Shown: one piece after another, positions 1 through 9,364 of the stretch
How the letters are laid out: each line of letters opens with the position of its first letter
Numbering within the stretch: the stretch's first letter is position 1
Source of the DNA: Clostridium chromiireducens
GTDB taxonomy: Bacteria > Bacillota > Clostridia > Clostridiales > Clostridiaceae
Assembly (NCBI RefSeq): GCF_002029255.1
Contig: NZ_MZGT01000001.1
Coordinates: forward strand, 62,001 to 126,000
Direction of reading: 5' to 3'
DNA: 64,000 nucleotides
Program-made: the position numbers and the translations under genes
Notes under the pieces: model-generated
The model's input: only the letters and a program-made list of their open reading frames with translations
The model's database searches: none
What the model was told of the DNA's origin: nothing

Positions 1-167
1 AGCTGTACCCTAAAGGTGTGTATACACAAGAGGCTTTATATGATTTGACATTATTAACCAATTTGGTAGATAAGCAGAAGAGTATAAATTATGCAAAGAT
101 AATAATTAATAACTATCCAGATTCGATTTATGCAAATGATACTATTAAAGGAATAGCTAATGAATAA
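1..167 (+). CDS. C-terminal end of a TPR-like protein (5' truncated)
   Basis: An open frame enters from the left edge (first whole codon at position 3) and ends with TAA at 165-167, giving about 54 residues. The peptide has the pattern NNYPDSIYAND, which resembles the turn between helices in tetratricopeptide or YbgF/BamD-like repeats (YP-S-YA-DA). Most of the gene lies outside the window, so domain order and product cannot be named. Its role is unknown; a protein-interaction repeat is an inference from this motif alone. Confidence 0.5.
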   Translation, partial: LYPKGVYTQEALYDLTLLTNLVDKQKSINYAKIIINNYPDSIYANDTIKGIANE

Positions 168-324
168 AATGGTGTTTTATCTTGAAAATTATTCCACTAA
201 TAATTAATTAATAAATTGATGTCATATTAACATATGTATTAGGAAAAGATAATTATACAATAAACACATTAGGATAAACGTGATTGTTAACTAGTATATA
301 TTTAGAAGAAGGATAGGTGAGAAT

Positions 325-1500
325 ATGATCTCAATAATTAAAGGATGTAATGTGTATGCACCTAAGCATCTTGGAATAAAGGATGTTATGATATCTGGTG
401 GAAAGATAGAAGGTATATATGACGATCTTAATATTGAAAATGAGTTACTTGATATTGAGATTATTGATGGTAAAAATAAATTACTATTTCCAGGATTCAT
501 AGATGGCCATGTTCACATTATAGGTGCTGGAGGTGAAGGCGGATATAATACAAGAACGCCAGAAATGCCATTATCTAGCTTAGTGAAAGCTGGGATAACT
601 ACAGTTATTGGATGCATAGGCACAGATGGGATATGTAGAAGTATGAAGGCATTGATAGCCAAGGCAAAGGCACTAAAACAAGATGGTATGTCTGCATACT
701 GTTTAACTGGTTCTTATGAATTGCCAGTCCAAACAGTAACAGATTCAATTAAAAATGATTTGATGCTGGTTGAAGAAATAATTGGAATTGGAGAAATAGC
801 TATTTCAGACCATAGAAGCTCTCAACCAACTTTTGATGTATTTGCAAAAGCAGTAGCCGAAAGTAGAGTTGGAGGGTTGTTATCAAATAAGAGTGGAATT
901 GTTAATATACATTTAGGTGAAGGAGATAGAAAGTTAAATTATTTATTTGAATTAATAGATAAAACAGAAATTCCTGCAACTCAATTGTTGCCAACACATA
1001 TTAATAGAAATGGAGAACTTTTTGAAAGTGGCTTAGAATATGTTAAAAAAGGTGGATTTATTGATTTAACCACAAGCTGTGATTTAGATAATTTAGCAGA
1101 AGGTGAACTTAGAGCTGGTGATGGTTTAAAAAAATATTTGAATGAAAAACTACCTATAGAACATATAACTTTTACTTCAGACGGAAATGGGAGCATGGAG
1201 AAGTTCGATAAAGATGGAAAATTAGCAGGATATGAAATATGTTCGGTATCAACATTATATAAAGAAATTAAATATGCAATTACTGAACGAAATGTTCCAA
1301 TCGATGATGCGATTAAGGTAGTAACATCGAATGTTGCAAAAATTATGAAACTTAAAAATAAAGGGTATATTGAGAGTGGAAAAGATGCAGATTTAGTAAT
1401 GGTGGATGAAAAAAACTTAGATATACAAATGGTTCTGGCAAATGGAAAAAAAATGATGGAGAATGGAGAAGTTATCGCAAAAGGCTTTTTTGAGGAGTGA
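325..1500 (+). CDS. iadA: Isoaspartyl (beta-aspartyl) dipeptidase
   Basis: 391 residues, the usual length for IadA, a cytoplasmic metal-dependent amidohydrolase (family M38) that cleaves beta-aspartyl dipeptides arising from damaged proteins. Visible signatures are GHVH (H62, H64), GSYE (129-132), the H196 and H225 histidines, and SDGNGS with D286 and S290. These correspond to the metal ligands and catalytic Asp of the family. At the place of the carboxylated bridging lysine the sequence reads GEIAISDHRS, so a glutamate (E157) seems to replace it. AGGTGAG lies just before the ATG. The gene appears to stand alone and is followed by a convergent cell-wall hydrolase gene. Family assignment is firm; substrate range is inferred. 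Confidence 0.9.
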   Translation: MISIIKGCNVYAPKHLGIKDVMISGGKIEGIYDDLNIENELLDIEIIDGKNKLLFPGFIDGHVHIIGAGGEGGYNTRTPEMPLSSLVKAGITTVIGCIGTDGICRSMKALIAKAKALKQDGMSAYCLTGSYELPVQTVTDSIKNDLMLVEEIIGIGEIAISDHRSSQPTFDVFAKAVAESRVGGLLSNKSGIVNIHLGEGDRKLNYLFELIDKTEIPATQLLPTHINRNGELFESGLEYVKKGGFIDLTTSCDLDNLAEGELRAGDGLKKYLNEKLPIEHITFTSDGNGSMEKFDKDGKLAGYEICSVSTLYKEIKYAITERNVPIDDAIKVVTSNVAKIMKLKNKGYIESGKDADLVMVDEKNLDIQMVLANGKKMMENGEVIAKGFFEE

Positions 1501-1562
1501 AAATAAGAAAGGGGTAAGCTATGTTAATCTAAAGTAGCTTCCCCCTGTTTTTACATCAATAT

Positions 1563-2165
1563 TTAAGCTTTTGTTTTGAAAAAGGTATGATGTCCTATAG
1601 TTGTTTGATTAATTTTTTGAGTTTCTTTCATCCAGCTACACGTTGCTATGGCTGGATTGTAGAAGAATAAGGCATCATTTGTTGGATCAGTACCTCTGAT
1701 CGCGTCGTATACTGCATTATAGCAATCTTGATTTGCATTAGCATTTATTTTACCATTTTTAACACAAGAAAAGGCATTTTTTTGAAAAATGACATCCTTA
1801 ATAGTGTTTGGAAAATGTGGATCAGTAGTACGATTTAGTACAACAGAAGCTACTGCCACCTTTCCAGCATATGGTTCACCAGCACTTTCGGCAGAAACAA
1901 GCTTTGCCATTAATTCTATATCTTCACCCGTTATATATAATTGTTGAGTATTATGATTAAAAACTTCTAAAACATCCTTATGTTTTTCATTAGATTGTGA
2001 ATTTATATTAGTATTTAAATTATCTTTCACAGTTTTTTGGTTTATGGAAATATTATTAGTTCCACTACTAGTTTCGCCCAAAACTACGGCAAAAGTTGGA
2101 TTTACATTAATAACGGAAAGATATAGTATTAAAGCAGTTACAAAAATACTACATTTCTTTTTCAT
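1563..2165 (-). CDS. Secreted SleB/CwlJ-type cell wall hydrolase
   Basis: The start is placed at 2165 because TAAGGAGG lies directly upstream (about 2169-2176); a longer frame exists but lacks a ribosome site. The product is 200 residues: a lysine-rich N-terminus and hydrophobic signal peptide (about 1-27), a polar linker, then a Hydrolase_2 (SleB/CwlJ) domain from about 85 to the end. Family features are the ELMAKLVSAESAGEPY segment with the catalytic-type glutamate, ASVVLNR, and a C-terminal ALFFYNPA. SleB-type enzymes are lytic transglycosylases acting on cortex or vegetative peptidoglycan. Whether this one acts in spore germination or in vegetative wall turnover cannot be told. It stands alone and converges on iadA. 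Confidence 0.85.
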   Translation of the reverse strand: MKKKCSIFVTALILYLSVINVNPTFAVVLGETSSGTNNISINQKTVKDNLNTNINSQSNEKHKDVLEVFNHNTQQLYITGEDIELMAKLVSAESAGEPYAGKVAVASVVLNRTTDPHFPNTIKDVIFQKNAFSCVKNGKINANANQDCYNAVYDAIRGTDPTNDALFFYNPAIATCSWMKETQKINQTTIGHHTFFKTKA

Positions 2166-2407
2166 AAAAAACCTCCTTAGGTATAGTGCAACAAATAATA
2201 TTATTGCCAAAGAAAGTAATTATATGCACTATTTATTTTTATAATCATTTTATAGAATTTTATAATGGCTCAAATTGGAACTATTTACTGTTAATAAAAA
2301 ATTATTATAAAAATAATTAAAAAGTAAGAAAATTATAATTCTCTTTATATCTATGCGTATACTATTTGTTGTATAATTTTAATTAAGAATGAAGAGAGGT
2401 GAGAAAT

Positions 2408-3259
2408 TTGCAGGAACTTTTATCTATGCTAGAAAAAAGCTTTTCTAATATGTCACTTTGGAGTGTGTTGGATATACTAGTGGTATCTTATATATTTTAC
2501 AAGTGCTATACGCTAATAAAAGAAACAAGGGCAGAACAGTTATTAAAGGGAATATTGCTAATTATAGCGCTTATTCCAATAAGCTATTTATTAAAATTGG
2601 ATATGTTATATTTTATATTAAATAAAACATTAACTATCGGGGTATTATCTGTAATTATTATTTTTCAACCAGAAATTAGAAGAGCATTAGAACACTTAGG
2701 AAGAAGTGCTTTTGATGATAAGCATTATTTTTATAATAAAGAAGACTTGAATGCAATGATAAACGAGATTTCAGTTGCTATACAGAATTTAGCTGAAAGC
2801 AAAACTGGAGCATTAATTGTAATAGAGCAAAGTACAGGTCTTAATGAATTGATTGGTGCAGGAACATTGTTAGATGCAAATGTAACCTCAAATCTTTTAG
2901 AAAATATATTTGTTGTGAACACTCCGCTTCATGATGGTGCAACTATAATAAGAAATAATAGAATTTTAGCATCAGGTTGCGTCCTTCCACTAACTAGTAA
3001 TACTGCAATTAATAAAAAGCTAGGAACTAGACATAGGGCAGCACTGGGCTTATCAGAAGTGTCAGATGCATTAGTTATAATTGTATCAGAAGAAACTGGT
3101 GTTGTATCATTGGCTATAAATGGCAGGATAACTAGGGGATACGATAAGGAAAGATTAAAAAGTGTAATAACTAAAATTATAGAAAATAGAAATGAGAAGA
3201 AAGTTAAAACAGCGGGAGAGAAGGTGAGGTCATGGATAAAAGTGAAAACAGAACGTTAA
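2408..3259 (+). CDS. cdaA: Diadenylate cyclase CdaA (c-di-AMP synthase)
   Basis: Membrane diadenylate cyclase, making c-di-AMP from two ATP. Three N-terminal membrane segments (about 18-90) are followed by a DAC domain. The DGA motif (176-178, in HDGATI) and the RHR motif (GTRHRAA, 206-212) are intact, so it should be active. I prefer the TTG start at 2408, since GAGAGGTGAGA precedes it at correct spacing; a GTG at 2399 is in frame but lies inside that ribosome site. The final 28 bases overlap cdaR, so the two are translationally coupled. In many Firmicutes glmM follows directly in the same operon; here glmM lies about 11 kb downstream. Confidence 0.93.
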   Translation: MQELLSMLEKSFSNMSLWSVLDILVVSYIFYKCYTLIKETRAEQLLKGILLIIALIPISYLLKLDMLYFILNKTLTIGVLSVIIIFQPEIRRALEHLGRSAFDDKHYFYNKEDLNAMINEISVAIQNLAESKTGALIVIEQSTGLNELIGAGTLLDANVTSNLLENIFVVNTPLHDGATIIRNNRILASGCVLPLTSNTAINKKLGTRHRAALGLSEVSDALVIIVSEETGVVSLAINGRITRGYDKERLKSVITKIIENRNEKKVKTAGEKVRSWIKVKTER

Positions 3260-4452
3260 TTGTTAAGATTATCTGTATATTGTTATCATTTTGTTTATGG
3301 TTATATATATCAAACGTTGAGAATCCTCTTAGAACCTATGAACTGAAAAATATTCCAGTTGAATTAATTAATGAGAACTCTCTAATTGATTCAAAATTTG
3401 CAATTATGAATAAGCAGCAATTTACAGTAGACTTAAAATTAGAAGGACCATCTAGCGAAGTGATAAAGATTAGGAAAGAAGATTTTAAGATTGCAGCTGA
3501 TATGTCGGCTTATGCATTGAAAGGCGGAGAAAATACAATACCAGTTCAAATAATAAGCTATCCACAGAATATTAATATTAAGAACAATGGATTCCTAGGA
3601 ATAAAGGTAAATTTGGAGGAATTGGTACAAAAAGAAGTTACAATAAAATCAAAAGTTAAGGTTAACTATAAGGAACACATCTATGAGAAGGAACAAACTA
3701 TAAGTCCGAAGACAGTAAAAGTCACAGGTGGTAAAAGCGTGATTGAGAGGATTAGTGATGCAATTCTAACTGGAGATGAAAGAGATGTGGATAACAATAA
3801 ACAAAGTGATTATAGCATAAAATTCGTAGATTCATTTGGAAATGAGGTTAATGATGTTGAATCTGATATTAAAACGGCTAAGCTATCTATTGTAGTAACA
3901 AATGGAAAAGTAGTGCCTATAAACCTTAAGACAAATGGTACTATACCACAAGGATTTGTCTTAGATGGATATGAACTAAGTAAAAGTAGTGTAAATATAT
4001 TAGGTAATAGTCAAAATTTAGATAAAATATCATCAATAGATACTGAGTCGGTGGACATGTCGTCACTGCAATCAGATAGCCAAATGAACGTTAAACTTAA
4101 TTTACCAGAGGGCATTTTAGTACAAGATGGGGAAGGTATTATTAATGTGAAGTTTAAAGTTAAGAAAGAAGAAAGTGTAACTAAGAATATAGTATGTAAT
4201 GTTCAAATTAAGAATTTAAGTGAAAATCTGATATTAGAAAATTCAAATTTGACAACTAATGTGTCAGTAACAGGGATACAAACCGAACTGGATAAAGTAA
4301 CAGCTCAGAATATAAATGTAATATTGGATTTATCAAATATTAAAGAAGAGGGAACTTTTGAGTATACGCCCAAAGCAACGCTTGTTGATGGGAATAATGC
4401 GGCAATATCAAGTATTGGAAGTGTTAGTGTAGTAGTTAAAAAGAAAGCTTGA
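3232..4452 (+). CDS. cdaR: CdaA regulator with YbbR repeats
   Basis: 406 residues. One N-terminal membrane anchor (about 10-26) is followed by an extracellular part built from successive YbbR-like domains, recognisable by repeats of V-V-N-P-V-L-type strands and NVxVxGxxxxLxxI-type ends (for example near residues 160-175, 262-275 and 345-360). CdaR binds and controls the CdaA cyclase from the outside of the membrane. The start overlaps the 3' end of cdaA by 28 bases. A strong hairpin terminator follows at 4455-4489, so the pair forms a two-gene operon. Confidence 0.9.
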   Translation: MDKSENRTLIVKIICILLSFCLWLYISNVENPLRTYELKNIPVELINENSLIDSKFAIMNKQQFTVDLKLEGPSSEVIKIRKEDFKIAADMSAYALKGGENTIPVQIISYPQNINIKNNGFLGIKVNLEELVQKEVTIKSKVKVNYKEHIYEKEQTISPKTVKVTGGKSVIERISDAILTGDERDVDNNKQSDYSIKFVDSFGNEVNDVESDIKTAKLSIVVTNGKVVPINLKTNGTIPQGFVLDGYELSKSSVNILGNSQNLDKISSIDTESVDMSSLQSDSQMNVKLNLPEGILVQDGEGIINVKFKVKKEESVTKNIVCNVQIKNLSENLILENSNLTTNVSVTGIQTELDKVTAQNINVILDLSNIKEEGTFEYTPKATLVDGNNAAISSIGSVSVVVKKKA

Positions 4453-4454
4453 TA

Positions 4455-4489
4455 AAAAGTCACAGTATTATTAATACTGTGACTTTTTA
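4455..4489 (+). terminator. Rho-independent terminator after cdaR
   Basis: A perfect stem of AGTCACAGTATTA against TAATACTGTGACT with a very short loop, preceded by A's and followed by a T run. The A-rich and T-rich flanks would let it act in both directions. Confidence 0.85.
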
Positions 4490-4620
4490 TGATATAATTT
4501 GTTTAAATTAGAGTAGTTTGAATTAATACTTTGTAGGGTATACTAAGTTAAGCATGATTTTTAAACAATAGTAATTAAGAAAACTGTCATTTTAGTTTGA
4601 AAGGATATGGTGAAAAGACT

Positions 4621-6222
4621 GTGGCTATAAGAATAAATAATATAACATTAGGCTTAGATGATGATATAGATGATTTAGAAAAGAGGATATGTAAAAAGTT
4701 AAATATTTTGAATGAGCATATTAATGAAGTCATTATAATAAAAAGAAGCCTAGATGCAAGGAAAAAGAATGATATAAAAATTAGTTATTCTGTTGATGTA
4801 ATTTGCGATAACGAGAAAAAGATATTATCTAGAATACATGATAAGGATATTAGATTAGAAGAAATTAAGGAAGTAGAATCTATAAAGCAGGGAACACAAG
4901 AACTTAAATCTCGCCCAGTAGTAATTGGATTTGGACCAGCTGGAATTTTTGCGGCATTAACTTTAGCAAGACATGGCTATAAACCGATAGTATATGAACG
5001 AGGGGAAGATGTTGAACAAAGAACAAAATCCGTAGAAAAGTTTTGGAATACTGGAGAGCTAAATCTTGAATCAAATGTTCAATTTGGTGAAGGTGGAGCA
5101 GGAACATTTTCAGATGGTAAATTGACTACAAGAATTAAGGATCATAGATGTACATTTGTATTAGAAGAATTAATTAATGCTGGTGCGCCATCAGAAATAA
5201 AATATGAAAGTAAAGCTCATGTAGGAACAGATCTTTTGAAGGGCGTAGTTAAAAATATACGAGAAGAAATAATACGTCTTGGAGGGGAAGTTAATTTTAG
5301 CTCTAAGCTAGAAAAAATATCATATGAAAATGGTAAGTTAAGTAGAATAATTGTTAACGGTCAGGAAATGTCATGTGAAGCATTAGTTCTTGCCATAGGG
5401 CATAGTTCAAGAGATACATATGAAATGTTACATAGAGAACAAGTTTCTATGGATGCAAAAGCCTTTGCTATAGGGGTGAGAATAGAACATCCACAAGAAT
5501 TGATAAATATTAGTCAATATGGGGATAATCATAAACATCCTAAATTGCATGCTGCAGACTATAGATTGACTTATCAATGTGAAAGATTAAAAAGAGGAAT
5601 ATATTCATTTTGTATGTGTCCTGGAGGGATAGTGGTTGCAGCAGCTTCAGAAGATGGGAGACTCGTGTCTAATGGGATGAGTTATCATGCTAGAGATTTA
5701 GAAAATGCTAACTCGGCATTAGTAGTAACTGTTTCACCGGAGGATTTTGAAGGAAATTCTCCACTTCGTGGTATGGAATTTCAAAGATATTATGAAAGCT
5801 TAGCATTTAAGCTTGGAGGAGGCAATTATAAAGCACCAGTTCAGCTGGTTGGAGATTTTATGAAAGATAGAATATCAACTAAATTAGGGCGTGTTACACC
5901 AAGTTACACCGCAGGATATGAGTTTAAAGAATTAAAGAAATGTTTACCTGAGTACGTTATTGAAGCACTTAAAGAGGGAATAATAAATTTTGATAAAAAG
6001 ATAAAGGGATATGCAATGGACGATGCAGTTTTAATAGGGATTGAAACAAGAACATCCGCACCAGTTAGAATTAATAGGAATGCTACGCTAGAAAGTGTGA
6101 ATGTATGTGGACTATATCCGACAGGTGAGGGTGCAGGATTCGCAGGAGGAATAATATCAGCAGCAGTTGATGGGATAAAGGTAGCAGAGCATATAATTGA
6201 AAAATTTGATTTACCCGAATAA
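4621..6222 (+). CDS. FAD-dependent oxidoreductase, COG2509-like (function unknown)
   Basis: The frame is open from a TTG at 4597, but a GTG at 4621 has GGTGA at good spacing and yields an N-terminus (AIRINNITL) like that of the family, giving 533 residues. An N-terminal region of about 90 residues precedes a Rossmann dinucleotide-binding motif, VVIGFGPAGIFAALTLA, followed by YERG. A glycine-rich NVQFGEGGAGTFSDGKL segment and a C-terminal GEGAGFAGGI complete the FAD-binding fold. The family is widespread in Firmicutes and usually labelled NAD(FAD)-utilising dehydrogenase. I do not know a proven reaction. It sits alone between cdaR and ptb. Confidence 0.8.
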   Translation: MAIRINNITLGLDDDIDDLEKRICKKLNILNEHINEVIIIKRSLDARKKNDIKISYSVDVICDNEKKILSRIHDKDIRLEEIKEVESIKQGTQELKSRPVVIGFGPAGIFAALTLARHGYKPIVYERGEDVEQRTKSVEKFWNTGELNLESNVQFGEGGAGTFSDGKLTTRIKDHRCTFVLEELINAGAPSEIKYESKAHVGTDLLKGVVKNIREEIIRLGGEVNFSSKLEKISYENGKLSRIIVNGQEMSCEALVLAIGHSSRDTYEMLHREQVSMDAKAFAIGVRIEHPQELINISQYGDNHKHPKLHAADYRLTYQCERLKRGIYSFCMCPGGIVVAAASEDGRLVSNGMSYHARDLENANSALVVTVSPEDFEGNSPLRGMEFQRYYESLAFKLGGGNYKAPVQLVGDFMKDRISTKLGRVTPSYTAGYEFKELKKCLPEYVIEALKEGIINFDKKIKGYAMDDAVLIGIETRTSAPVRINRNATLESVNVCGLYPTGEGAGFAGGIISAAVDGIKVAEHIIEKFDLPE

Positions 6223-6487
6223 TACTAGAAATTATATATGATGGTTTTTAATAATCTATAATAGAAAATAGATATATAGGGAATTTTAATACAGAGTTTA
6301 GTGTATTAGAGATTAAATTTTTGTTAAATAATAAAGTTAATATTCTGAAAATTCAACATTTCCAGTAATTTTTTGTTACAATAAGATATAGAAGGAATAG
6401 TTATTAAATTAGATTGACATAATTTTAACAAATAATTAAATTAATTATAAAATAAAGCTAAAAATATTAAGGTAAGAGGTGCAGAAA

Positions 6488-7396
6488 ATGAGTAAAAACT
6501 TCGATGATTTATTATCAAGACTAAAGGAAGTTCCAACAAAAAAAGTAGCAGTAGCAGTAGCGCAAGATGAACCAGTGCTAGAAGCAATAAAGGAAGCTAC
6601 AGAAAAAGGCATAGCTCAAGCAATATTAGTTGGAGACAAACATCAAATACATGAAATAGCGAAAAAGATTGACTTAGATTTATCAGATTATGAAATAATG
6701 GATATAAAAGATCCAAAGAAGGCTACTTTAGAAGCAGTAAAGTTAGTTTCAAGTGGTCATGCAGATATGTTAATGAAAGGATTAGTAGATACTGCTACAT
6801 TCTTAAGAAGTGTATTAAACAAAGAAGTAGGATTAAGAACAGGAAAGCTAATGTCACATGTTGCGGTGTTTGATATAGAGGGCTGGGATAAGTTATTATT
6901 TTTAACAGATGCAGCATTTAACACATATCCAGAATTTAAAGATAAAGTCGGAATGATAAATAATGCAGTAGTTGTTGCTCATGCATGCGGAATAGATGTT
7001 CCAAAAGTAGCACCTATATGCCCAGTTGAAGTTGTTAATGCAAGCATGCAATCAACTGTTGATGCAGCGCTATTAGCTAAAATGAGTGATAGAGGACAAA
7101 TAAAAGGCTGTATAATTGATGGACCTTTTGCACTTGACAATGCGATATCAGAAGAAGCAGCTCATCATAAAGGCGTTTCAGGTCCAGTAGCTGGTAAAGC
7201 GGATGTGTTGCTACTTCCAAATATAGAAGCGGCAAATGTTATGTATAAAACATTAACATATTTCTCAAAATCAAGAAATGGTGGCCTTTTAGTTGGTACA
7301 TCGGCACCAGTAATACTAACATCAAGAGCAGATTCATTTGAAACAAAGGTTAATTCAATTGCTCTTGCAGCATTAGTTGCAGCAAAAAATAAGTAA
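6488..7396 (+). CDS. ptb: Phosphate butyryltransferase
   Basis: 302 residues from the ATG at 6488, which has AAGAGGTG upstream; an in-frame GTG at 6479 overlaps that site and is less likely. The enzyme converts butyryl-CoA plus phosphate to butyryl-phosphate and CoA in the cytoplasm. The sequence matches the phosphotransacetylase/phosphotransbutyrylase family along its length, with MLMKGLVDTATFLRSVL and a C-terminal SKSRNGGLLVGTSAPV segment. The next gene is butyrate kinase, the partner that makes ATP and butyrate, and this pair is diagnostic of butyrate-forming clostridia. The 145-base gap between the two holds an imperfect palindromic repeat. Confidence 0.95.
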   Translation: MSKNFDDLLSRLKEVPTKKVAVAVAQDEPVLEAIKEATEKGIAQAILVGDKHQIHEIAKKIDLDLSDYEIMDIKDPKKATLEAVKLVSSGHADMLMKGLVDTATFLRSVLNKEVGLRTGKLMSHVAVFDIEGWDKLLFLTDAAFNTYPEFKDKVGMINNAVVVAHACGIDVPKVAPICPVEVVNASMQSTVDAALLAKMSDRGQIKGCIIDGPFALDNAISEEAAHHKGVSGPVAGKADVLLLPNIEAANVMYKTLTYFSKSRNGGLLVGTSAPVILTSRADSFETKVNSIALAALVAAKNK

Positions 7397-7415
7397 TAAA
7401 TCTATCCGTAATTAT

Positions 7416-7501
7416 CAATGCATAATTAAGGAGAGATTTGTATGGAATTTGCAACACACTTTTAAGATTCTATAAGAATTTTTTCCGTAAATTGTGCATT
7501 G
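7416..7501. repeat. Imperfect palindromic repeat, copy A (ptb-buk gap)
   Basis: The left arm (7416-7440) begins CAATGCATAATTAAGGAGAG. The right arm (7476-7501), read as reverse complement, begins CAATGCACAATTTACGGA. A further GCATTGTTAAC / TATGCATTAA echo follows to about 7525. The GGAGA-ATTT arm is shared with palindromes at 16661, 23883, 23996 and 27254. It lies between two cotranscribed genes and would form a hairpin in the mRNA. Confidence 0.55.
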
Positions 7502-7541
7502 TTAACTGTATATTATGCATTAAATTTAAGGGGGATTCAGA

Positions 7542-8609
7542 ATGTCATATAAGCTATTAATAATTAATCCAGGATCAACATCAACAAAAATTGGTGTTTA
7601 TGAAGATGAAAAGGAACTATTTGAAGAAACTTTAAGACACACAAATGAAGAGATAAAAAGATATGATACAATATATGATCAATTCGGATTTAGAAAGGAT
7701 GTTATATTAAATGTTCTTAAAGAAAAGAATTTTGATATAACTACTCTAAGTGCTGTTGTTGGTAGAGGTGGAATGCTTAAACCTGTTGAAGGTGGAACAT
7801 ATGCAGTAAATGACGAGATGGTGGAAGATTTAAAAGTTGGAGTCCAAGGACCACATGCTTCTAATCTTGGCGGAATAATTGCTAAATCAATTGGGGATGA
7901 GCAAAATATTCCATCATTTATAGTGGACCCAGTTGTCACAGATGAGTTAGCTGATGTAGCTAGATTATCAGGGGTACCAGAACTACCAAGAAAAAGTAAG
8001 TTTCATGCTTTAAATCAAAAAGCAGTAGCTAAGAGATATGGCAAAGAAAGTGGACAAGGATATGAAAATCTAAACCTTGTAGTTGTACATATGGGTGGAG
8101 GAGTTTCAGTTGGAGCTCACAATCATGGAAGAGTTATTGATGTAAACAATGCTTTAGATGGAGATGGCCCATTCTCACCAGAAAGAGCTGGATCAGTTCC
8201 AATTGGTGACTTAATTAAAATGTGTTTTAGTGGAAAATATAGCGAAGCAGAAGTATATGGCAAGGTTGTAGGAAAAGGTGGATTTGTTGGATACCTAAAT
8301 ACAAATGATGCAAGAGTTGTTATTGACAAAATGCAAGAAGGAGATAAAGAATGCGAATCAATATATAAAGCGTTTGTTTATCAAATTTCAAAAGCAATTG
8401 GAGAGATGTCAGTTGTATTAGAAGGTAAAGTTGACCAAATTATTTTTACTGGAGGTATTGCATACTCACCAATTCTTGTTCCTGACCTTAAATCAAAAGT
8501 TGAATGGATTGCCCCAGTTACAGTTTACCCAGGAGAAGATGAATTACTTGCTTTAGCCCAAGGTGCTATAAGAGTACTTGACGGAGAAGAACAAGCTAAA
8601 GTTTATTAA
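7542..8609 (+). CDS. buk: Butyrate kinase
   Basis: 355 residues, normal for Buk. It transfers phosphate from butyryl-phosphate to ADP, forming butyrate and ATP. The N-terminus [18 protein letters not shown] is the ASKHA phosphate-binding motif, [14 protein letters not shown] is the second nucleotide-binding segment, and [10 protein letters not shown] is the adenosine motif. AGGGGGA lies upstream of the ATG. It follows ptb in the same direction and is closed by a hairpin terminator at 8614-8662. Confidence 0.95.
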   Translation: MSYKLLIINPGSTSTKIGVYEDEKELFEETLRHTNEEIKRYDTIYDQFGFRKDVILNVLKEKNFDITTLSAVVGRGGMLKPVEGGTYAVNDEMVEDLKVGVQGPHASNLGGIIAKSIGDEQNIPSFIVDPVVTDELADVARLSGVPELPRKSKFHALNQKAVAKRYGKESGQGYENLNLVVVHMGGGVSVGAHNHGRVIDVNNALDGDGPFSPERAGSVPIGDLIKMCFSGKYSEAEVYGKVVGKGGFVGYLNTNDARVVIDKMQEGDKECESIYKAFVYQISKAIGEMSVVLEGKVDQIIFTGGIAYSPILVPDLKSKVEWIAPVTVYPGEDELLALAQGAIRVLDGEEQAKVY

Positions 8610-8613
8610 TATA

Positions 8614-8662
8614 AAATAACACTTAGAAATTATATTTTAATTATTTCTAAGTGTTATTTTTA
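8614..8662 (+). terminator. Terminator after buk
   Basis: AAATAACACTTAGAAAT pairs with ATTTCTAAGTGTTATTT around a 12-base loop, followed by TTTATTTT. Confidence 0.85.
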
Positions 8663-8873
8663 TTTTGAACATGATTGAAAAAATTGAAATTATATCTTGC
8701 ATTTAATTAAAAGGGTATTAAAATAGTAAATAATATAGGAATACTTATTTTGAAATAAATGATTAGTATAATCATGTTGATAATATGATCAAAATGTATG
8801 CAAATGATATAATAATAAGTAATCTTGATGATCCACCATGAGTAGTGAATATTAATAAAAGTCGGGGTATATT

Positions 8874-9347
8874 ATGGATAGACTAAATTGTATTTTAAAT
8901 GATGAAAGATATATGTACTATTTAAAAAGAAATAAAAAATTTGAGAAGGGCAGAAAGTTTTGTAAACATAACTTAAAGCATTTCTTAGATGTAGCTAGAA
9001 TAGCCCAATTAATAAACTTAGAAGAAGCTTTGGGATTCAAGAAGGAGATTATATATGTAACTTCAATTTTGCATGATATAGGCAAATCTTTTCAATATGA
9101 AAATGGAACACCTCATGAAATAGCTTCATGGGAGATTGCAAAAGATATTTTAGAGGATTATAAATTTTATGAAGAAGAAGCCGAGCTTATAAAACAAGGA
9201 ATATTGGGCCATAGAAACAAAAAGAGTGAGGGATTTTCGTTGTTAATATATAGAGCAGATAAACTTTCAAGATTATGCTTAACCTGTAAGTCTGCAGATG
9301 AATGCAACTGGAGCGATGAAAAGAAAAATTTTAAAATATACTATTAA
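8874..9347 (+). CDS. HD-domain phosphohydrolase of the folate operon
   Basis: 157 residues with a metal-dependent HD domain: H36-type histidine in KHNLKHFLDVARIA, the HD pair in SILHDIGKS (H67, D68), GHRNK (H113) and a late aspartate in YRADKLSR. HD proteins hydrolyse phosphate esters of nucleotides or related molecules. A cysteine-containing tail (CLTCKSADECNW) may bind metal. It begins 18 bases before folP and is followed by folB-folK, so a step in pterin or folate precursor dephosphorylation is a reasonable guess, but the substrate is not shown by the sequence. Confidence 0.75.
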   Translation: MDRLNCILNDERYMYYLKRNKKFEKGRKFCKHNLKHFLDVARIAQLINLEEALGFKKEIIYVTSILHDIGKSFQYENGTPHEIASWEIAKDILEDYKFYEEEAELIKQGILGHRNKKSEGFSLLIYRADKLSRLCLTCKSADECNWSDEKKNFKIYY

Positions 9348-9364
9348 GAGGAGTTTTACATATA

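Noticed and set aside
6414..6430. Possible Rex site or promoter before ptb (TTGACATAATTTTAACAA)
   Set aside because: Only the right half matches the Rex consensus, and no good -10 is found at 16-18 bases from TTGACA, so I do not claim either.
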